Assembly: GCA_035041965.1 (NCBI GenBank)
Contig: JAPYMA010001498.1
Location: 141,213 to 205,212, forward strand
Direction of reading: 5' to 3'
Length of the DNA: 64,000 bases
DNA from: Anisakis pegreffii
Taxonomy: Eukaryota > Nematoda > Chromadorea > Rhabditida > Anisakidae
The notes under the pieces were generated by a model, which saw only the letters and a list, made by a program, of their open reading frames with translations, was not told the DNA's origin and searched no databases. Position numbers and translations under genes: made by a program. Positions 27,764-39,775 of this stretch are shown one piece after another (within the stretch, counting starts at the first letter, position 1; each line of letters opens with the position of its first letter).

Positions 27764-30043
27764 GAATTTTAACAACCACGGTAAAAGAGAGGAAATGAAT
27801 CAATGACTGAATAAATGGAAGAATGGTATTGACAGAACGAAATTTAAATCAACCATCAAAACGTATCGAAATTGAGATGGCAAGAGAAGAATAGTACTTC
27901 TCAGATTGAAACGAATGAATAATAATCTTAAATGACAACGAAAAGAACTCAAAAAACGAGACAATGAATGAAGCAAATAAAGGGGAATGTATAAGACAAC
28001 TGCTGCAGCATTTGAGTGTTTGCATGAGACATGTCTTCGAATCCAGTCAAACTGTGTGATCAATTGCATTCAATTGCACACAAAAACGTTCGTTCAAATC
28101 GATCAGCAAAAAAAAACCCTATCAAAATTCTGAAGAAAATGATGAGAACAGAAAACGAGGCATTGAGAACGCACACTGCACACAGACAACATCACCTTTC
28201 AAAACCAATCTCAGTGTAAAGATTTCCGGCCGAATTCTATTTAAATGACACCCAAGCAATTCTTTCGGTTGTATTCAATAATGCTCCTTAAACAACGCTA
28301 TTCTCGTCACTCTTGTGCCACCCACCCGTTCCATTATATTTTGATGATGAATCGTCACCCGTATTATCCGTTACCTCTTTCCTTCCATCTCTCCTACCCA
28401 CATTAATCGTTGCAACCCACGGATAACGTTAATCTATGAGAATCCATTAATTACTAAAAGAGCACTCCATTAAAACCCGCAAATAGCTGTACTTAAAAGT
28501 ATGGTTCCGTATTACCTTTGTGAAAACTTCCGAATTCAGTTCACTATATTCCAAATACTTTCCGAAAACTGCCACGCAAACCCCTCGCTTACCTCTTCCC
28601 AAGCCAAGATTTCTGTTGTAAAGCACAATTTTTTTTTCAAATCCTCGCAATAGCTCATTTCGAAATAATTACTTGTTGAACAAAAATTTTTATGCGGAAT
28701 CTTAAATATCAGCTAACTAACACCGTAGAAATACTTTTATAGAATTAGAGCAATACGCTTCAGGTATAGCTAAAATACCATACCGTCATTCTCATTCCAG
28801 AACTTCAATCATAATTTCCTCTTCCATATTATTGAACTCGTAGTGAATCTTAACTGTAACATTCACTATGAATTTACCACATTCTCTAAACATTTCAATA
28901 AATCCTTTTTCATTAAAAAACATCTAAAAATTCGATTGGTTTATACTATCAATTCAGTTCTATAAATATTCCAAAAACCTATCACAGTCTCTTAAAGCAT
29001 CAGTACCATCCCCCTATAATCATCCTGATAATCCAGTCAGCCTAATTGATTACCTCTTATCAGTGCTGACGAGATATGGTGCTATCATTAGATAAATGTA
29101 AACAATTTCGAACTCACATTTTAAAATGTTTTTTGAGCACTTATTGAATCATTGTACTTCGTCATTAAAAAGAACGATTAGAAGAGGGCAAGGACGTGTT
29201 CGATGAATCGAGTAATAAACCGGTTTATGCGGTTGTTTCATTGGATCAGTTAATTTTCAATCAACAGACATAAATTCGATCGAATCGTCTTTATAATGAT
29301 TTCAATACTTCTATTCTAAATACCACTCAATATTGTGTTGAAACTATTTCACTCGCATTCATATCGATAGATGTGCATCAGTCGTATGGACGATATATAT
29401 CTCCCCAAACTATCAATTGTCATGAAATGGCATAGAGTTTTGTAATTATTGCATGTGGCATAACGATAATAACAATGCAAATAATAACGACAATACTGCT
29501 AATAATTCTCAAATGTAAATGAGGCGTTCATGTACCACATTCCCGCAATAAATTTGCATCAATAACCACCCATAATATGTCACTGCAATCGCTCCAAACG
29601 ATATCATAAAATCATCGAAAACGCACCAACCCATCCCCATAATATTGCCACTATGAATGATATCATTTCTGAATGATACCATCATTAATGAATAGCTAGC
29701 TATCCACCTCCACCGAAATTAAAACCAAACTGACAGTGAGTAAACATATGACGATAGCATTTCTCCATGCAAAAAGCGCTTAACTGCACTAGAAAATGAT
29801 TGCATTATAATTGAAAAGGCGACTTATAAGATGAAAAAGATGAAGTAATGAAATGAAATCAGAAGATCGAAACGCGATCTGTGAAGTTCGAAAATGAAAC
29901 GCTTCATTAGACAGCTAAAAAGATAAACAGCAAATGAATGAATGAATACACATCAATTAATCACAAGTGAATACGCAAAAAAGAAAAATCATGAATGACT
30001 AAACACTACTCACAATTGAATGACCCGTTTGTTGCTGTGACAT
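23532..30043 (-). CDS. TFIIA large subunit (alpha/beta precursor)
   Basis: General transcription factor that binds TBP-TATA complexes in the nucleus and supports RNA polymerase II initiation. Nine exons in transcript order: 30014-30043, 27241-27342, 26707-27084, 26098-26307, 25654-25807, 24978-25280, 24503-24669, 23954-24058, 23532-23639; all phases agree, 518 aa. The N-terminal four-helix-bundle segment is clear (VINDVISQVKEAFLDENVDV, then a WEEKL motif). Next comes a long low-complexity linker: an N/S run (about residues 80-118), then Q/P/T-rich sequence. An acidic patch (SSSDEEDVDEDDDDD) precedes the C-terminal beta-barrel (ADNVVMCQFEKVHRARSKWK, KDGIMHIQGKDYCFQR, ending GEAEW). Both conserved ends match TFIIA-alpha/beta; the linker is longer than in mammals. 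The family is normally cleaved by taspase 1, but I did not find a certain cleavage site. The C. elegans counterpart is, I believe, pqn-51. Confidence 0.95.
24077..24398. repeat. Exact 32-bp direct repeat in a TFIIA intron
   Basis: The 32-base segment at 24077-24108 recurs without mismatch at 24367-24398, 290 bases apart, within the intron between exons 7 and 8. The DNA between them holds further loose repeats of a GATGAAAT...TTATCT pattern (for example around 24230 and 24340), suggesting an old tandem duplication that has diverged except for this block. Confidence 0.7.
25420..26405. repeat. Diverged sequence pair shared by two TFIIA introns
   Basis: Segments at about 25420-25490 and 26339-26405, in neighbouring introns, share the order GGTGA, an A-rich tract, AAATAAATCTGTTC and CTTGGTTCT. 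The likeness extends about 65 bases with gaps. It may be an old dispersed repeat or a remnant of local duplication that also involved the Q-rich exons. Confidence 0.45.
27701..27760. repeat. (TAA)n microsatellite
   Basis: A nearly pure ATA/TAA trinucleotide tract of about 60 bases in the first (2.7 kb) intron of the TFIIA gene. It is likely length-polymorphic. Confidence 0.9.
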
Positions 30044-30056
30044 TTTTATTTCCGAA

Positions 30057-30065
30057 CTGCAATTA
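30057..30065 (-). promoter_or_regulatory. SL trans-splice acceptor of the TFIIA gene
   Basis: Read on the minus strand, TAATTGCAG ends 13 bases before the ATG at 30043. No upstream donor or exon is visible. A short leader after a strong 3' splice site is the usual signature of spliced-leader addition in nematodes, and it supports choosing this ATG (MSQQQTGHSI) as the start. Confidence 0.6.
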
Positions 30066-30533
30066 CCGAATCCACACTATGCGACTGCCTCACTTCACTT
30101 CGCTATTTTGTTACTGCTATCGTTGAAAATGCCGTATGTTAGAAATTCCTCCTTATCGATGACCGTAAGGAAGTTGAACTTTTTGAATGATTCACAACTG
30201 CTACGCAAACAGACTGCTGATCGATTCAAATGTTTGGCTCCACCGAAAAGTGTTGTTGTATTGTTGTTGCTGTTGACGCTATTCGCTGAAAACTGTTACA
30301 AATTCAACCAATTATTCCATCAACGATAAACATTGTGAAGAAATTCACAACGCATGTAAACGCATGTTTCAAAACAACGAACATTGGTGAAGATGATTCT
30401 GATAAGTGCTCAATACTTTAATGGATAAGATTACATATGGAACGAGTCTTAAGCACAGGAGTAAATTCTATATGATCAAGACTAGAGTTATTTCCTCAAA
30501 ATGAGCGAAACATTTAATCGTTTATGATATTTT

Positions 30534-30580
30534 CATAAGCATTGTAGGTAAGTGAAATCATAAGCATTGTAGGTAAGTGA
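30534..30580. repeat. 25-bp tandem duplication
   Basis: The 22-base block CATAAGCATTGTAGGTAAGTGA... begins at 30534 and again at 30559 without mismatch. Each copy contains a GTAAGTGA donor-like sequence. Its function is unknown. Confidence 0.8.
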
Positions 30581-32290
30581 TTGTAAGAGAGGATGGATAC
30601 AGAGCGATTACAATTTGATTATTGCAATATGCAACGATCCGGTGCTTTTTTTTTCTGGAGAACTGCAATGGGGATGACATTAGGATGATTCATGACGAGA
30701 CTAAAGACTAGTAAAGTGCAAACATACAGCAAAATATATTAAAAGGGTTTCAAGGAGTGCAAATGGTTCAAAGATTTCAAATGTTCGATACAGCGTTCCA
30801 TGAGGAACAGCATGAATTTCAGACATGATTCCACAATCGTAATATCGCTGTCGAATTGCAGAATTTGTTATTAAGTTTGAATTATGAAGTAAATGTGCTC
30901 AATGAAACAAGCGGATCTGAAGGATTTGAAGAGAAGATTTTCATTTTCATGTAAATATTTCTTTCCACTAAATAACATCAACAAACATGACGTTTAGCAC
31001 CTACAATCGCTACTCCGTATCGTTGTGGCATTTATTTCGAAGAACAACCGTGATGAAATAATCGACAGACTTTCTTCGCTCATAATCTCCCATAAACTAA
31101 TAATTGTAAGTTTTGGATACATCCATACCTCACTTCATAACTTGTTGAATACAATTAAAGTTTGCACTGAAAAAAATGCAATGGAGAAAACACTGCGCAA
31201 TATACAAAAAACTCAGAGGAGAACAGAAAAAATAACTGCAATCAGAAACGATACATATGATTATGTGTAAATAAGATGATGATCAGTTAAATCTAATAAG
31301 GATAGGGATGATTCTATGTGACACATCCATCAATCAGATAGATTCACTTCAGATAATATTCAGTAAATGACAAAAATAATTAACATTTCCATTAAATGAC
31401 AAAATGAACATTTGCGATAGCATCTGTCCATTTTGTTTTCCAAATAGAAACACGGCTAACCTAATCAACCATCTAAATAACTTTTACATTTTGACATTCA
31501 TTTGCTGTATCATGTTAAAAATAATTTATCTGCACACAGTCTGACTTCTTCAGCAATTGATTCACTGCATGCAGGTAAGAAAACTACTTTAGTAATATAC
31601 CCTAGGTATTTTAAGTGTAGGTATTTTAAGAGAAGACTGGTTGGCTAATATGCCGTATGTGATACAAGGAATTAGAAGACCTGAGCTTCTGCAAAGATCC
31701 AATAGTTTGCATGATTTGGATTGGATATCACAGAACACAATATATTGGTAGTATATCCATGAATACTGGATTTTAGATATTATAGAGATGATTCTTCCTG
31801 GCCTTGATCATAGCTCTACAGCCTCAACTTACCATTACGAAACCATCTTAATGCCTATCATCGATGAAACTCAACAGTTTCAGAATCACAAATAGATCGT
31901 CGTCGTAATATTATGCAATTATCAACTCCACTTGCAAACAGTACATATTTTCATCAATTTATGCAGATCAATCAAACGAACGAATCAGTGTTCAGTGTAT
32001 GGATTATTTGCAAATACAGTTGAATATTGCATTACGACATATTGAATTCATACTGAACACAGAAATATTCTGCAAGATTTTGCTAGTTTCTCTCTTAACC
32101 GCCATCTCCTCAACTCTCTAAAAAATCCACAAATCGATTATTATTTGACGGAGAATTCGCAACAATTACTGTCTCATATTTCACTTGAATGAATTGCTCT
32201 ACTGCAGCTAATCTATGCCAGTTGTCCAATAAAAAAGCGCAGCGTAATTTTTGAACCTTTTGCAAATTGTATATAAAATGAAATATTTCA

Positions 32291-32325
32291 GAAATCGTTT
32301 GCCTGATTATTGAGCAAACGATTTC
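32291..32325. repeat. Perfect 12-bp stem hairpin
   Basis: GAAATCGTTTGC at 32291-32302 is exactly complementary to GCAAACGATTTC at 32314-32325, with an 11-base loop. It is isolated in intergenic DNA. It is not followed by a T-run typical of a Pol III terminator, and no flanking repeats were seen. Confidence 0.8.
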
Positions 32326-33980
32326 GGATTGTGAAAAATATTACTTCTTTGAGTGTGAATATTTGCGGTTTGTCAGAATGTGAAAATGTTGAATTCAAAA
32401 AATTGCAAATGAAGATTTTAAAAGGCAGTAAATAGAGAAGTGAAAGCGCTTTTGCAGATTTGTTTCCATGATGAAGGGCATGACTGGTACCTTTTTTTCA
32501 TATATTTGTGGACATTATTGAACAGTTCTTCACTTTTTACCGACAAATGGAAGGAATTGTTGACGAAATGATTGCAGCAAAAAACTCTGACGTGCTTTAG
32601 ACATGTAATATTACTTCACAACAACACTATTTACCCAAAAAAAGCCCAATGAAAATCAAATTAACTACTTACAATACCATTTACACCATTATTACTGATA
32701 TTAAACAAAATCGTGTCATTGTTTTTTCTGGCTCACTGAAGACACTGGCTTGTTTTTCACAAGATAATCAGTCCTGTTATATCATTGATAGCAACGAATC
32801 ACATTCACAGTTGTTCAATTGCAAACTGATTTCTATCGAATGCAGTTTCCGTTCAATTTAAGTTACTACTTGTAAGCTTTTATATCAGATAAATAGTCCA
32901 TCAAGTTTTACAAAACAATCGATTAAGTCTGGATGATGTGTAGGAAAAGAAGAATTGCTCGATCGATGTATTGAGTGGGAATGGTGCTTGGCTGATCTAA
33001 ATAATGTGCTGCTTGCTTCTTTCGAAAAACTCCACAAGTTCGATATCATAAAAGTTTGTCTTTTTTTGATGAAGAAAATCCATTTCACAGCGATCATCTG
33101 ACCACTTTATAATAGTGACGAGATCACGAGATCGAGATCACTTCAGAAAACTGCTTGAAAATGTTTAGGACAGTTTGAACACTTTGCAATGAAACCTAAA
33201 CTGGAAGCATTTATAAGAAGTTTGATATTCATGCCGGAAATAGATCTCGAAAACAAGTTGATCAACAACATGAGATGCCCTGAGTATCAATCGGACTTAA
33301 GATAGATCGAGCGTTTGCAATAGTTCCTTAAAAACTATCGGGTGAGCTGATTGAAGGCTTGAAATAAGCACAACGTTTAAGGAGAGAAATCATGAATAAT
33401 GACCGTAGAAAAAAACGATAATCGCATACAATTATTATTGTGGTTATGAATTGCTACTGAAATGCTAGCTAGCACCGTGAGGTGCAAATCTTTTTTTTTT
33501 TGTTCTCGTTTCGTGGTGGCATAACACAATAATGAATCAGATAGTTGCGAGCAAGCGCTACAAAGCTTCAGCTTAAGAGGACGGCAAGTGGATATGGGAA
33601 TGAGAAACGAATGGATGCAATAGCTGAATGGTTTGAATGAATTGCTGAACGGAAAAGAAAATGAATGGGGAGGAAAATTTCGTCTGTAAAATTGCTTCGT
33701 TCGTTATTCCGTTATTCATTTAATTTTTTTTTCCGTATGCACTTCGCTCTGATCCAAACAGTATATATTGGCTTAGCTGTTCAAAGAGTTAGTTGTTCCC
33801 TCTTGAAAACCAATTCGGCTTATTTGAGCCTGTTAATTAATTCTTTAGCGCACACTCGCACACACACACATACATATGTTCCTCTATCGGTGCCGCTACT
33901 GGCCACACTTTCGCGATTGTGATTTGAAAATTTTTTTTTCGAATTTTCAACATTTTCACTGATTCCTCAAATTGGCTAAA

Positions 33981-35503
33981 TCACTTCAGGGAAAGTGTGC
34001 ACTCATAATTCTGCCTGGCCATCTCCGGTGCAATCAACGAATTCAACAAAGCCGTCAACCTGAACACTGTCAAAAATTAATATCATACGTTATTTAAACT
34101 CCTCAGATGAATGATAGTTATACGTTTATCACAGCTCAAAAGTGATTGTTTGTTTGTTCTTTTTTTCCTCATATATGAGCGATGATGAACGTTGGAATTC
34201 CAGCAGAAAAATCCGGTAATCCTTCACAAATCTTCTTTGTCCGTTTGATTTCGTATCAATAGGTCGTCGTATAAAAAGAAGTTGCGTCGGTGTACAAACG
34301 CAATCGAACACTGCTTACCACTTAATTTTTCAGTAGTTCTATTGACTAACTGTAAACCTACGACCACACTGTTGAAGTGATCAAAAAAAAACATTTCCAA
34401 CAACTTTCTAGACTGCAAAAAATTTTGAAGATCCACACTTCGCCAATCAAATGCATACTTAATTCGCCGGTTTTTGATCTTATCGCAGACGTCATAAATT
34501 CGAATCTTATTGCTGCTACTCAATGAAATGAATGAATATTTGTCTTGATTTCACCAGATGGCTTTAAATTGTAACTGCTTGCCAATGGACTTCTTCTCGC
34601 ATGAGGACTTCTTGTGATGTTCAAAAATATTTTTCTGGGGTATCTGATTTTTCATCAGCATAGAGTATGGCAAATTGTTTGCTTGCCGTTCATTTCTGCG
34701 ATAACAATGATGATAACAGCGATTTATGGAACATCTATTTATCTCCTATTTTTCTCGATTATAAAAATTCATTCGCTGATACAACACCTGAATGAGAAAG
34801 TAGTAACACACACATACTCACATTTCCACACACACACAAACAAACACTCCTCTGTATAACAAACACTAAACCGATTGAATATATTCCATCCAATCCCATA
34901 CGTTTACATGCCTATTTCTGTTCTTAACAAAAAAATTGATAACCAAGTACCTACTAAAAACACACAACAACACACGTACCATCGTCCCTTTCAATACGAC
35001 ATTGCGATCACATCTAACAGTTGATCTTTTCCTACTGATTTTTCAACAAGAAATTCTCCTTCATCTCACAAACAAATATTTTGCAGTTTCGAAAAATTTA
35101 CACAACACACGCATGCAACAACATTTTCAACTTATTGCCCTTTGATGAAATATATTCGAAGGTGCTCCACTGTCGTGTGCATTATGAGGCGTAAACATTG
35201 TTTCGTTTCATAGGGCGCGTCATACAAAGCAATCAGCACATTTTTATGAAATGATTGCATTATGATGATTTCATGAAAGTATAGTCGTTTCCTTGTTGCT
35301 ATTTTTCCATTTCAAATGTGCACTGCACACACAGAAAAAGTTGTAACATTTTATGAAAAATGTTTACACAGAATTTAATTATGATGAGGATGATCACTAG
35401 AATAGAATTTAAATGGGTTGGTTCTGTCTGGGCTAGAGATTGAGTGAACTCCAAAGTATCCAAAAATTCATCACGTTGAGTAAAGTCACGGCAATAAAAA
35501 CAG
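33981..35503 (-). CDS. Unrecognised multi-exon gene, 3' part
   Basis: Four exons with good splice sites and consistent phase: 35398-35503, 34555-34634, 34319-34518, 33981-34066 (stop TGA). Together they encode about 156 residues. The sequence is charged and not low-complexity, for example FTQRDEFLDTLEFTQSLAQT in the first exon, RIYDVCDKIKNRRIKYAFDW in the third and APEMARQNYECTLSLK at the end. The first listed exon begins in phase 2, so more exons must lie upstream (above 35503); I could not place them. Donors are GTGATC, GTGAAA and GTAAGC, and acceptors include TCTTTCAG and TTGACAG. I do not recognise the family. The evidence is splice logic and composition only. Confidence 0.45.
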
Positions 35504-35908
35504 CTGAAAGAGTACGCAGACAAATAGTGACTAGAAGATTATGCATACATTAATATTTGACTCGATTCCAAGTAGTCTCAAAAGAGGAACGAGACTGAAA
35601 CCATAGGAAGTTGTCGCGAATTGCCACCTAAGCAGCACGCTAGCACACACTTCCCAGTTTTATCAATAATTTTTCCCTCACCACTGAACTGATCAGCTTC
35701 GATTTTAAATATCGATGCTGTAGTCACAGAACGAGAGACAGTGATTACGACGAAAGCTCAAGCACAAGGAATGAAAGTATCCATCGTATGAAGTGAAAAA
35801 ATGAAAACAAGTGATTCAACGCTGATCTCGAAAAAATTGTGGTTTAAAACAACCGAAAACTTTCTTTGCGGTGACTTCGTAAGAACAATATTGTGACATG
35901 AATCAACG

Positions 35909-36407
35909 TTGGAAATGATGAGGATAGGAAAGTGTTCAGGACCGAACAAAAGAGACAATTACAACTGTACATCCAAATCTGATGAAATTAGACGAATGGA
36001 TTTCCATCAGAGCTCCGCACATTTCGAAAACCTGAAATTCATTGAAAAGTACCTGAAAAACCCGCAAAACCGCAGATACTTACCGCCAGATGTAATCAGC
36101 CTACCTACACAACGCTTTGCGCACAGAGTGGGAAACTATGACTTCATGCTACAGCTGAGAAAATGAGAATTCCAAACCTGGATAGTGACCTGGCTGGAAA
36201 ATAACAAAACATCCACTTCCCCCTCTTCCATCTACTGAACAGTGGTGTCACTACTGGACCAAGAAACCTGCTTACGAAACCAACTTTTTCCTGGATGAAA
36301 TTAGCCACATTCCCTGACTTGAAAAGCCATCTGAACCACCTGCGACGATTCCGGGGGAACCCGAAGCTATTATGGAACAACCTTCATCTGACGACCCACT
36401 TTTCTGA
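35909..36407 (+). pseudogene. Decayed intronless coding sequence, family unknown
   Basis: An open frame from 35909 (MEMMRIGKCSG...) reads coding-like sequence to a TGA at 36164-36166 (…GNYDFMLQLRK-stop) and resumes in frame (EFQTWIVTWLENN). A frameshift then moves to another frame that reads STEQWCHYWTKKPAYETNFF, meets another TGA, and continues EKPSEPPATIPGEPEAIMEQ to a final stop. It is richer in GC than its surroundings and shows no introns. This suggests a dead retroelement-type ORF or processed copy rather than a live gene. No diagnostic motif was found. Confidence 0.4.
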
Positions 36408-36639
36408 ACAGGGCTGAGATTATGCTCTAACCTTTAAATCCAGATGAAATGCGAGCGCAAATGCAAGACACAACCGCACCCTGGCCGATATGATGCATCT
36501 AACCCTCTCATTTGAACGCAACGCATCAACGTCTCGTATTTATACACCATCGGCCGCGTAACGTCATTGAAGTTTTTTGAAATGCTATAAGCAAAACTCG
36601 GATGTTCATGTCGCACAGTAGCAATCTGCGCCAATTCAA

Positions 36640-36840
36640 ATCACAAATTTTTCGATAAATTAAAAATTTTCGATAAACCTTTCGGTAACTTCACTAACAA
36701 AAATCAACATTTTGCATTCAAATTTACAACATTTACATTCAATTTTTTCAAATTTTTTTCGATAAAATCGTTAATTGAAATCATTTCGATAAAATCATTC
36801 AAATCGTAAATTTTCGATAAACTTTACTAACAAACATCAA
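36640..36840. repeat. AT-rich repeat with TTTCGATAAA units
   Basis: The motif TTTCGATAA(A) recurs at least five times, together with a repeated CTAACAAA...ATCAAC pattern at both ends. The units are irregularly spaced, indicating an old, degraded short tandem array. Confidence 0.55.
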
Positions 36841-37833
36841 CAAGCGACGACTGTTTCCGACGAAACATCGTTCTAAAAAAAGTTTCAGAGACGAGTTGCA
36901 TCTTCTCGTTCAGCGCAGGGTTTTCAAACCGGGCTTACAAGATAAAGTTTTAAGTAGGCGACGAAGGAGTTCAACACATACGCGATCAATCAAATCAGAA
37001 CAACTACTCGTGAAAATTCAGTTGGAAAATCTAGCTAACATTCACCGTCGTTACTGCCATATTGTAGATACGTAGAATTTTCTGTGGCGCAAGCATTTCG
37101 TAGATTTTTCAGTAGAAGCATTACATTTTTTGGTAATGGTAGAATCATCACAATCTTTTGTGGATACGTAGAAGCATTCGCACGCTGCTTCCATACTGTC
37201 AGAAAGGGTAATTAATCCTAACGTTTAGGTCAAGAAAAAACGGGGTATAACACACAGAAAGCATGCCTTAGCTATCGTATGCACGAAGATATTCTGTATG
37301 AAAAAGTGAACATCCAAGAAGATATTCTACCATAGCTCTTTATGCATTTTAACAACTGCTATTTCAACAGCGAGAACTGTTTCAACTTTACGCTCGCATG
37401 CATTAAACGTCATACTGTATCACCCTAGTCGAGTCTCCGCATTCGTTTCATGTCATGTCATCATGTCTTTCATAAAAATCTAATTCATTCCTCGACTTCT
37501 GCTTTACTATGCCCGAGACATGTGTGGCGATCTTCTCATGGAATGTTCCCCAATATGTGATTGCTCAATTCAGCTATATTTTGCAGTATCGCTGACAACT
37601 CTAGCATATTTTCAAAAATTTGCATTTAAATTTAAACCTTTCACCATCGATATTTCAAAAGGCCATTTAGATTTTTCACGTTTCCGACTGCCATGCAAAC
37701 AATAGTAGTAATACCACAACCTATACGGCGACTGAATTCCTCCAAACTTATTGGTACAAAGCTACAATAGCTGTCATCATGACAATCCTAGCTAAGTGAA
37801 ACCACTGAAGGTACTGACTAGTCCTGGATCCTT

Positions 37834-38040
37834 TTAAGTGATTTTGGTTTGATGTGTTGTAACACGTGGAAAAATATTTATGCAGCTGTCGCGCCACGCA
37901 CTATTGATATTTCCAAATTTATCCTCATCCCAAGTTTTGAACTTACGTACAGGCAAAAGCTTCAAACTTGAGCCTGACTCTAGCATGTGACGTAGAATTT
38001 CATCGAGATGGTTTACATGCACTTTGCGATTGTGCCCCAC
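37834..38040 (-). other. Possible retroelement integrase-tail fragment
   Basis: A minus-strand open frame reads HNRKVHVNHLDEILRHMLES, reminiscent of the VHVNHLK/RP-like motif near the end of LTR-retrotransposon integrases, followed by a lysine-rich tail. The upstream frame is interrupted by a stop. No RT, RNase H or DDE motif was found nearby, so this is at best a relic. Confidence 0.22.
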
Positions 38041-38725
38041 TCATGGGAAGCCACCAAACCATGCCTAGCGATGTCTTCCTTCATTATGCCTGGCGTGACA
38101 GCATCAAGAACACGATAATAATCAACGAGAGGATGAACACGGTGATGAACGCATGAAAATACGAAATAATCACATGCACAACAACACAAAATAATTACAT
38201 AAACAACAACAACAGCAAGAGGACATTCAAACAAATATTCACATAAACACGAGATTTCAATACCCATATCCAATCGCATAATCCGAAGCAGGATAACATG
38301 AACAATTTGTGAAAGAATATCTTGAAAACGAAACCGAATCAAGTCAGCTGGAATCATTTCGGTTCAAATCAAAAGTAATTTAAGGTCGAGCCAAGGTAAT
38401 ACTAAATGATGCTTGACTCAGGCCTTGCTTCCCCTACAAGGTAAAAGAGCAATCCGAGGAATGCTACTTTACTTTCAGTGGCTTAAGTTATCAACTGAGT
38501 GCTCGAAAGATAAAATCTGAGTAAATTTCATGATGTTATCCCGAAAACGCTACTTCAAAATCACTTTCTTATAACTTATACATCAACTCATTCTAAGCCT
38601 GAGAAGACGTTGTTCTGGCAATCAAGGCAAATTTCTAACCTCTATGCATAGATCAATCCACAGTCATCCAGTTCAATCCTGGTCCGAGATATAAGCTCTC
38701 GAAACTGGTTGGTTATTAAAAAAAG

Positions 38726-39119
38726 TGACGACGACTTATCAAATACCCTATCACCACTTACGAGGGACAATAACTGCACTGGCAAGGGACATAAGGATAT
38801 CATCATAGAATTGTATGAATGCCGTCATGACACTAGCTAATAGATAAGCTTCGGCGAGTAACCACAAACACCTGAGAGATTTCTCCTCATAACACATTTG
38901 ATAACATTGGAACTTTATTCCAGCTGTTATCAAACAGCACTACGAGGGAGACGTTCTTCGAGTCACCAGTCAGCAACTCGACTCTATAGGATGAGTGGTC
39001 CAGGCGAACTTTCCAGACCTACCGCTGTCTTCATAAGGCGATTCATACCCTACGTTCTTGAAACTCATTTTTTATAGGGATATTTTTTTTTCTTTTCATA
39101 TGCCAGTGTAGCTATTCAA
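38726..39119. repeat. Dispersed repeat, intact copy
   Basis: About 390 bp that recur at 39171-39982. A 59-base block (38825-38883 against 39268-39326) is identical in both copies, and a second block around 38940-39060 is very similar to 39795-39925. No terminal inverted repeats or coding frame are shared by the copies. The superfamily is unknown. Confidence 0.7.
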
Positions 39120-39352
39120 AACAAATCTGAAGAATCCATAATGCTTCACATCCCATTTAAATGGATTTCTCAAACTTATCAAGTACCTTATTGGCACTAA
39201 AGACAGACAATAACTGCTCCGGCAAGGGAAATGAGGATTGCATCAGAGAATGTGTATGAATGCCATCATGACACTAGCTAATAGATAAGCTTCGGCGAGT
39301 AACCACAAACACCTGAGAGATTTCTCCTTAGAATGCATTTAGCAACATTGAA

Positions 39353-39775
39353 CTGATTGAAACGATTTCATATGTGCAAGCCAATGGTCAACCCGATTAT
39401 AATTCCCCCCTGTTAAGAGAAAGTGCGCACAGTGAGTCCGGGAACCCTCGTTACCTGAGCAAATGCACGAACACACTACTCAGGCCAACTTACGCGCATT
39501 CCCTATCCCCGGTCAAATCGGCGCCTTTCCCGGGCCGGGAACGCCCGTAATATGTTCCGATGAATAAATGCTAGCGATACTCGGGTAAATATCGCTAGCA
39601 TATTTTTAGTTGTTTCTCCCCGATTCGCCGAGACTGCCGGTAGGCGGGGAACGCCTGTCGCATTTACCTAAACCTGGCCCCTCTTGTTGGCAGCTCGACG
39701 GGTTGGGATCACCCACGCAATCAAAATATGCTTTTTAAAAATGATCATTAACTGCACACATGATATCGCACTCAA
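39353..39775. mobile_element. GC-rich insertion, possible solo LTR
   Basis: The sequence that splits the dispersed repeat. Its core (about 39405-39710) is far richer in GC than the window. It contains AATAAA at 39563, a perfect 10-bp hairpin at 39569-39600 and a palindrome at 39527-39541. A start such as TGTTAAGAG at about 39410 would fit an LTR, but I could not define exact ends or a target duplication. Its recent arrival follows from interruption of the other repeat. Confidence 0.4.
39569..39600. repeat. Perfect 10-bp stem hairpin in the GC-rich insert
   Basis: TGCTAGCGAT (39569-39578) and ATCGCTAGCA (39591-39600) are exact inverse complements around a 12-base loop. It overlaps the last bases of an AATAAA signal region, as in structured LTR R regions or termination hairpins. 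Confidence 0.8.

Larger units (their letters stand above)
30066..33980. other. Intergenic, no gene recognised
   Basis: This lies upstream of the TFIIA gene and downstream of the unrecognised minus-strand gene at 33981-35503. Short ORFs (such as 30108-30329 and 32649-32861) have no supporting splice sites or motifs. The region contains a 25-bp tandem duplication and a perfect hairpin, listed separately. Confidence 0.5.

Noticed and set aside
38380..38465. tRNA gene candidate
   Set aside because: Scattered GC-rich pieces do not form a cloverleaf and lack a proper B box.
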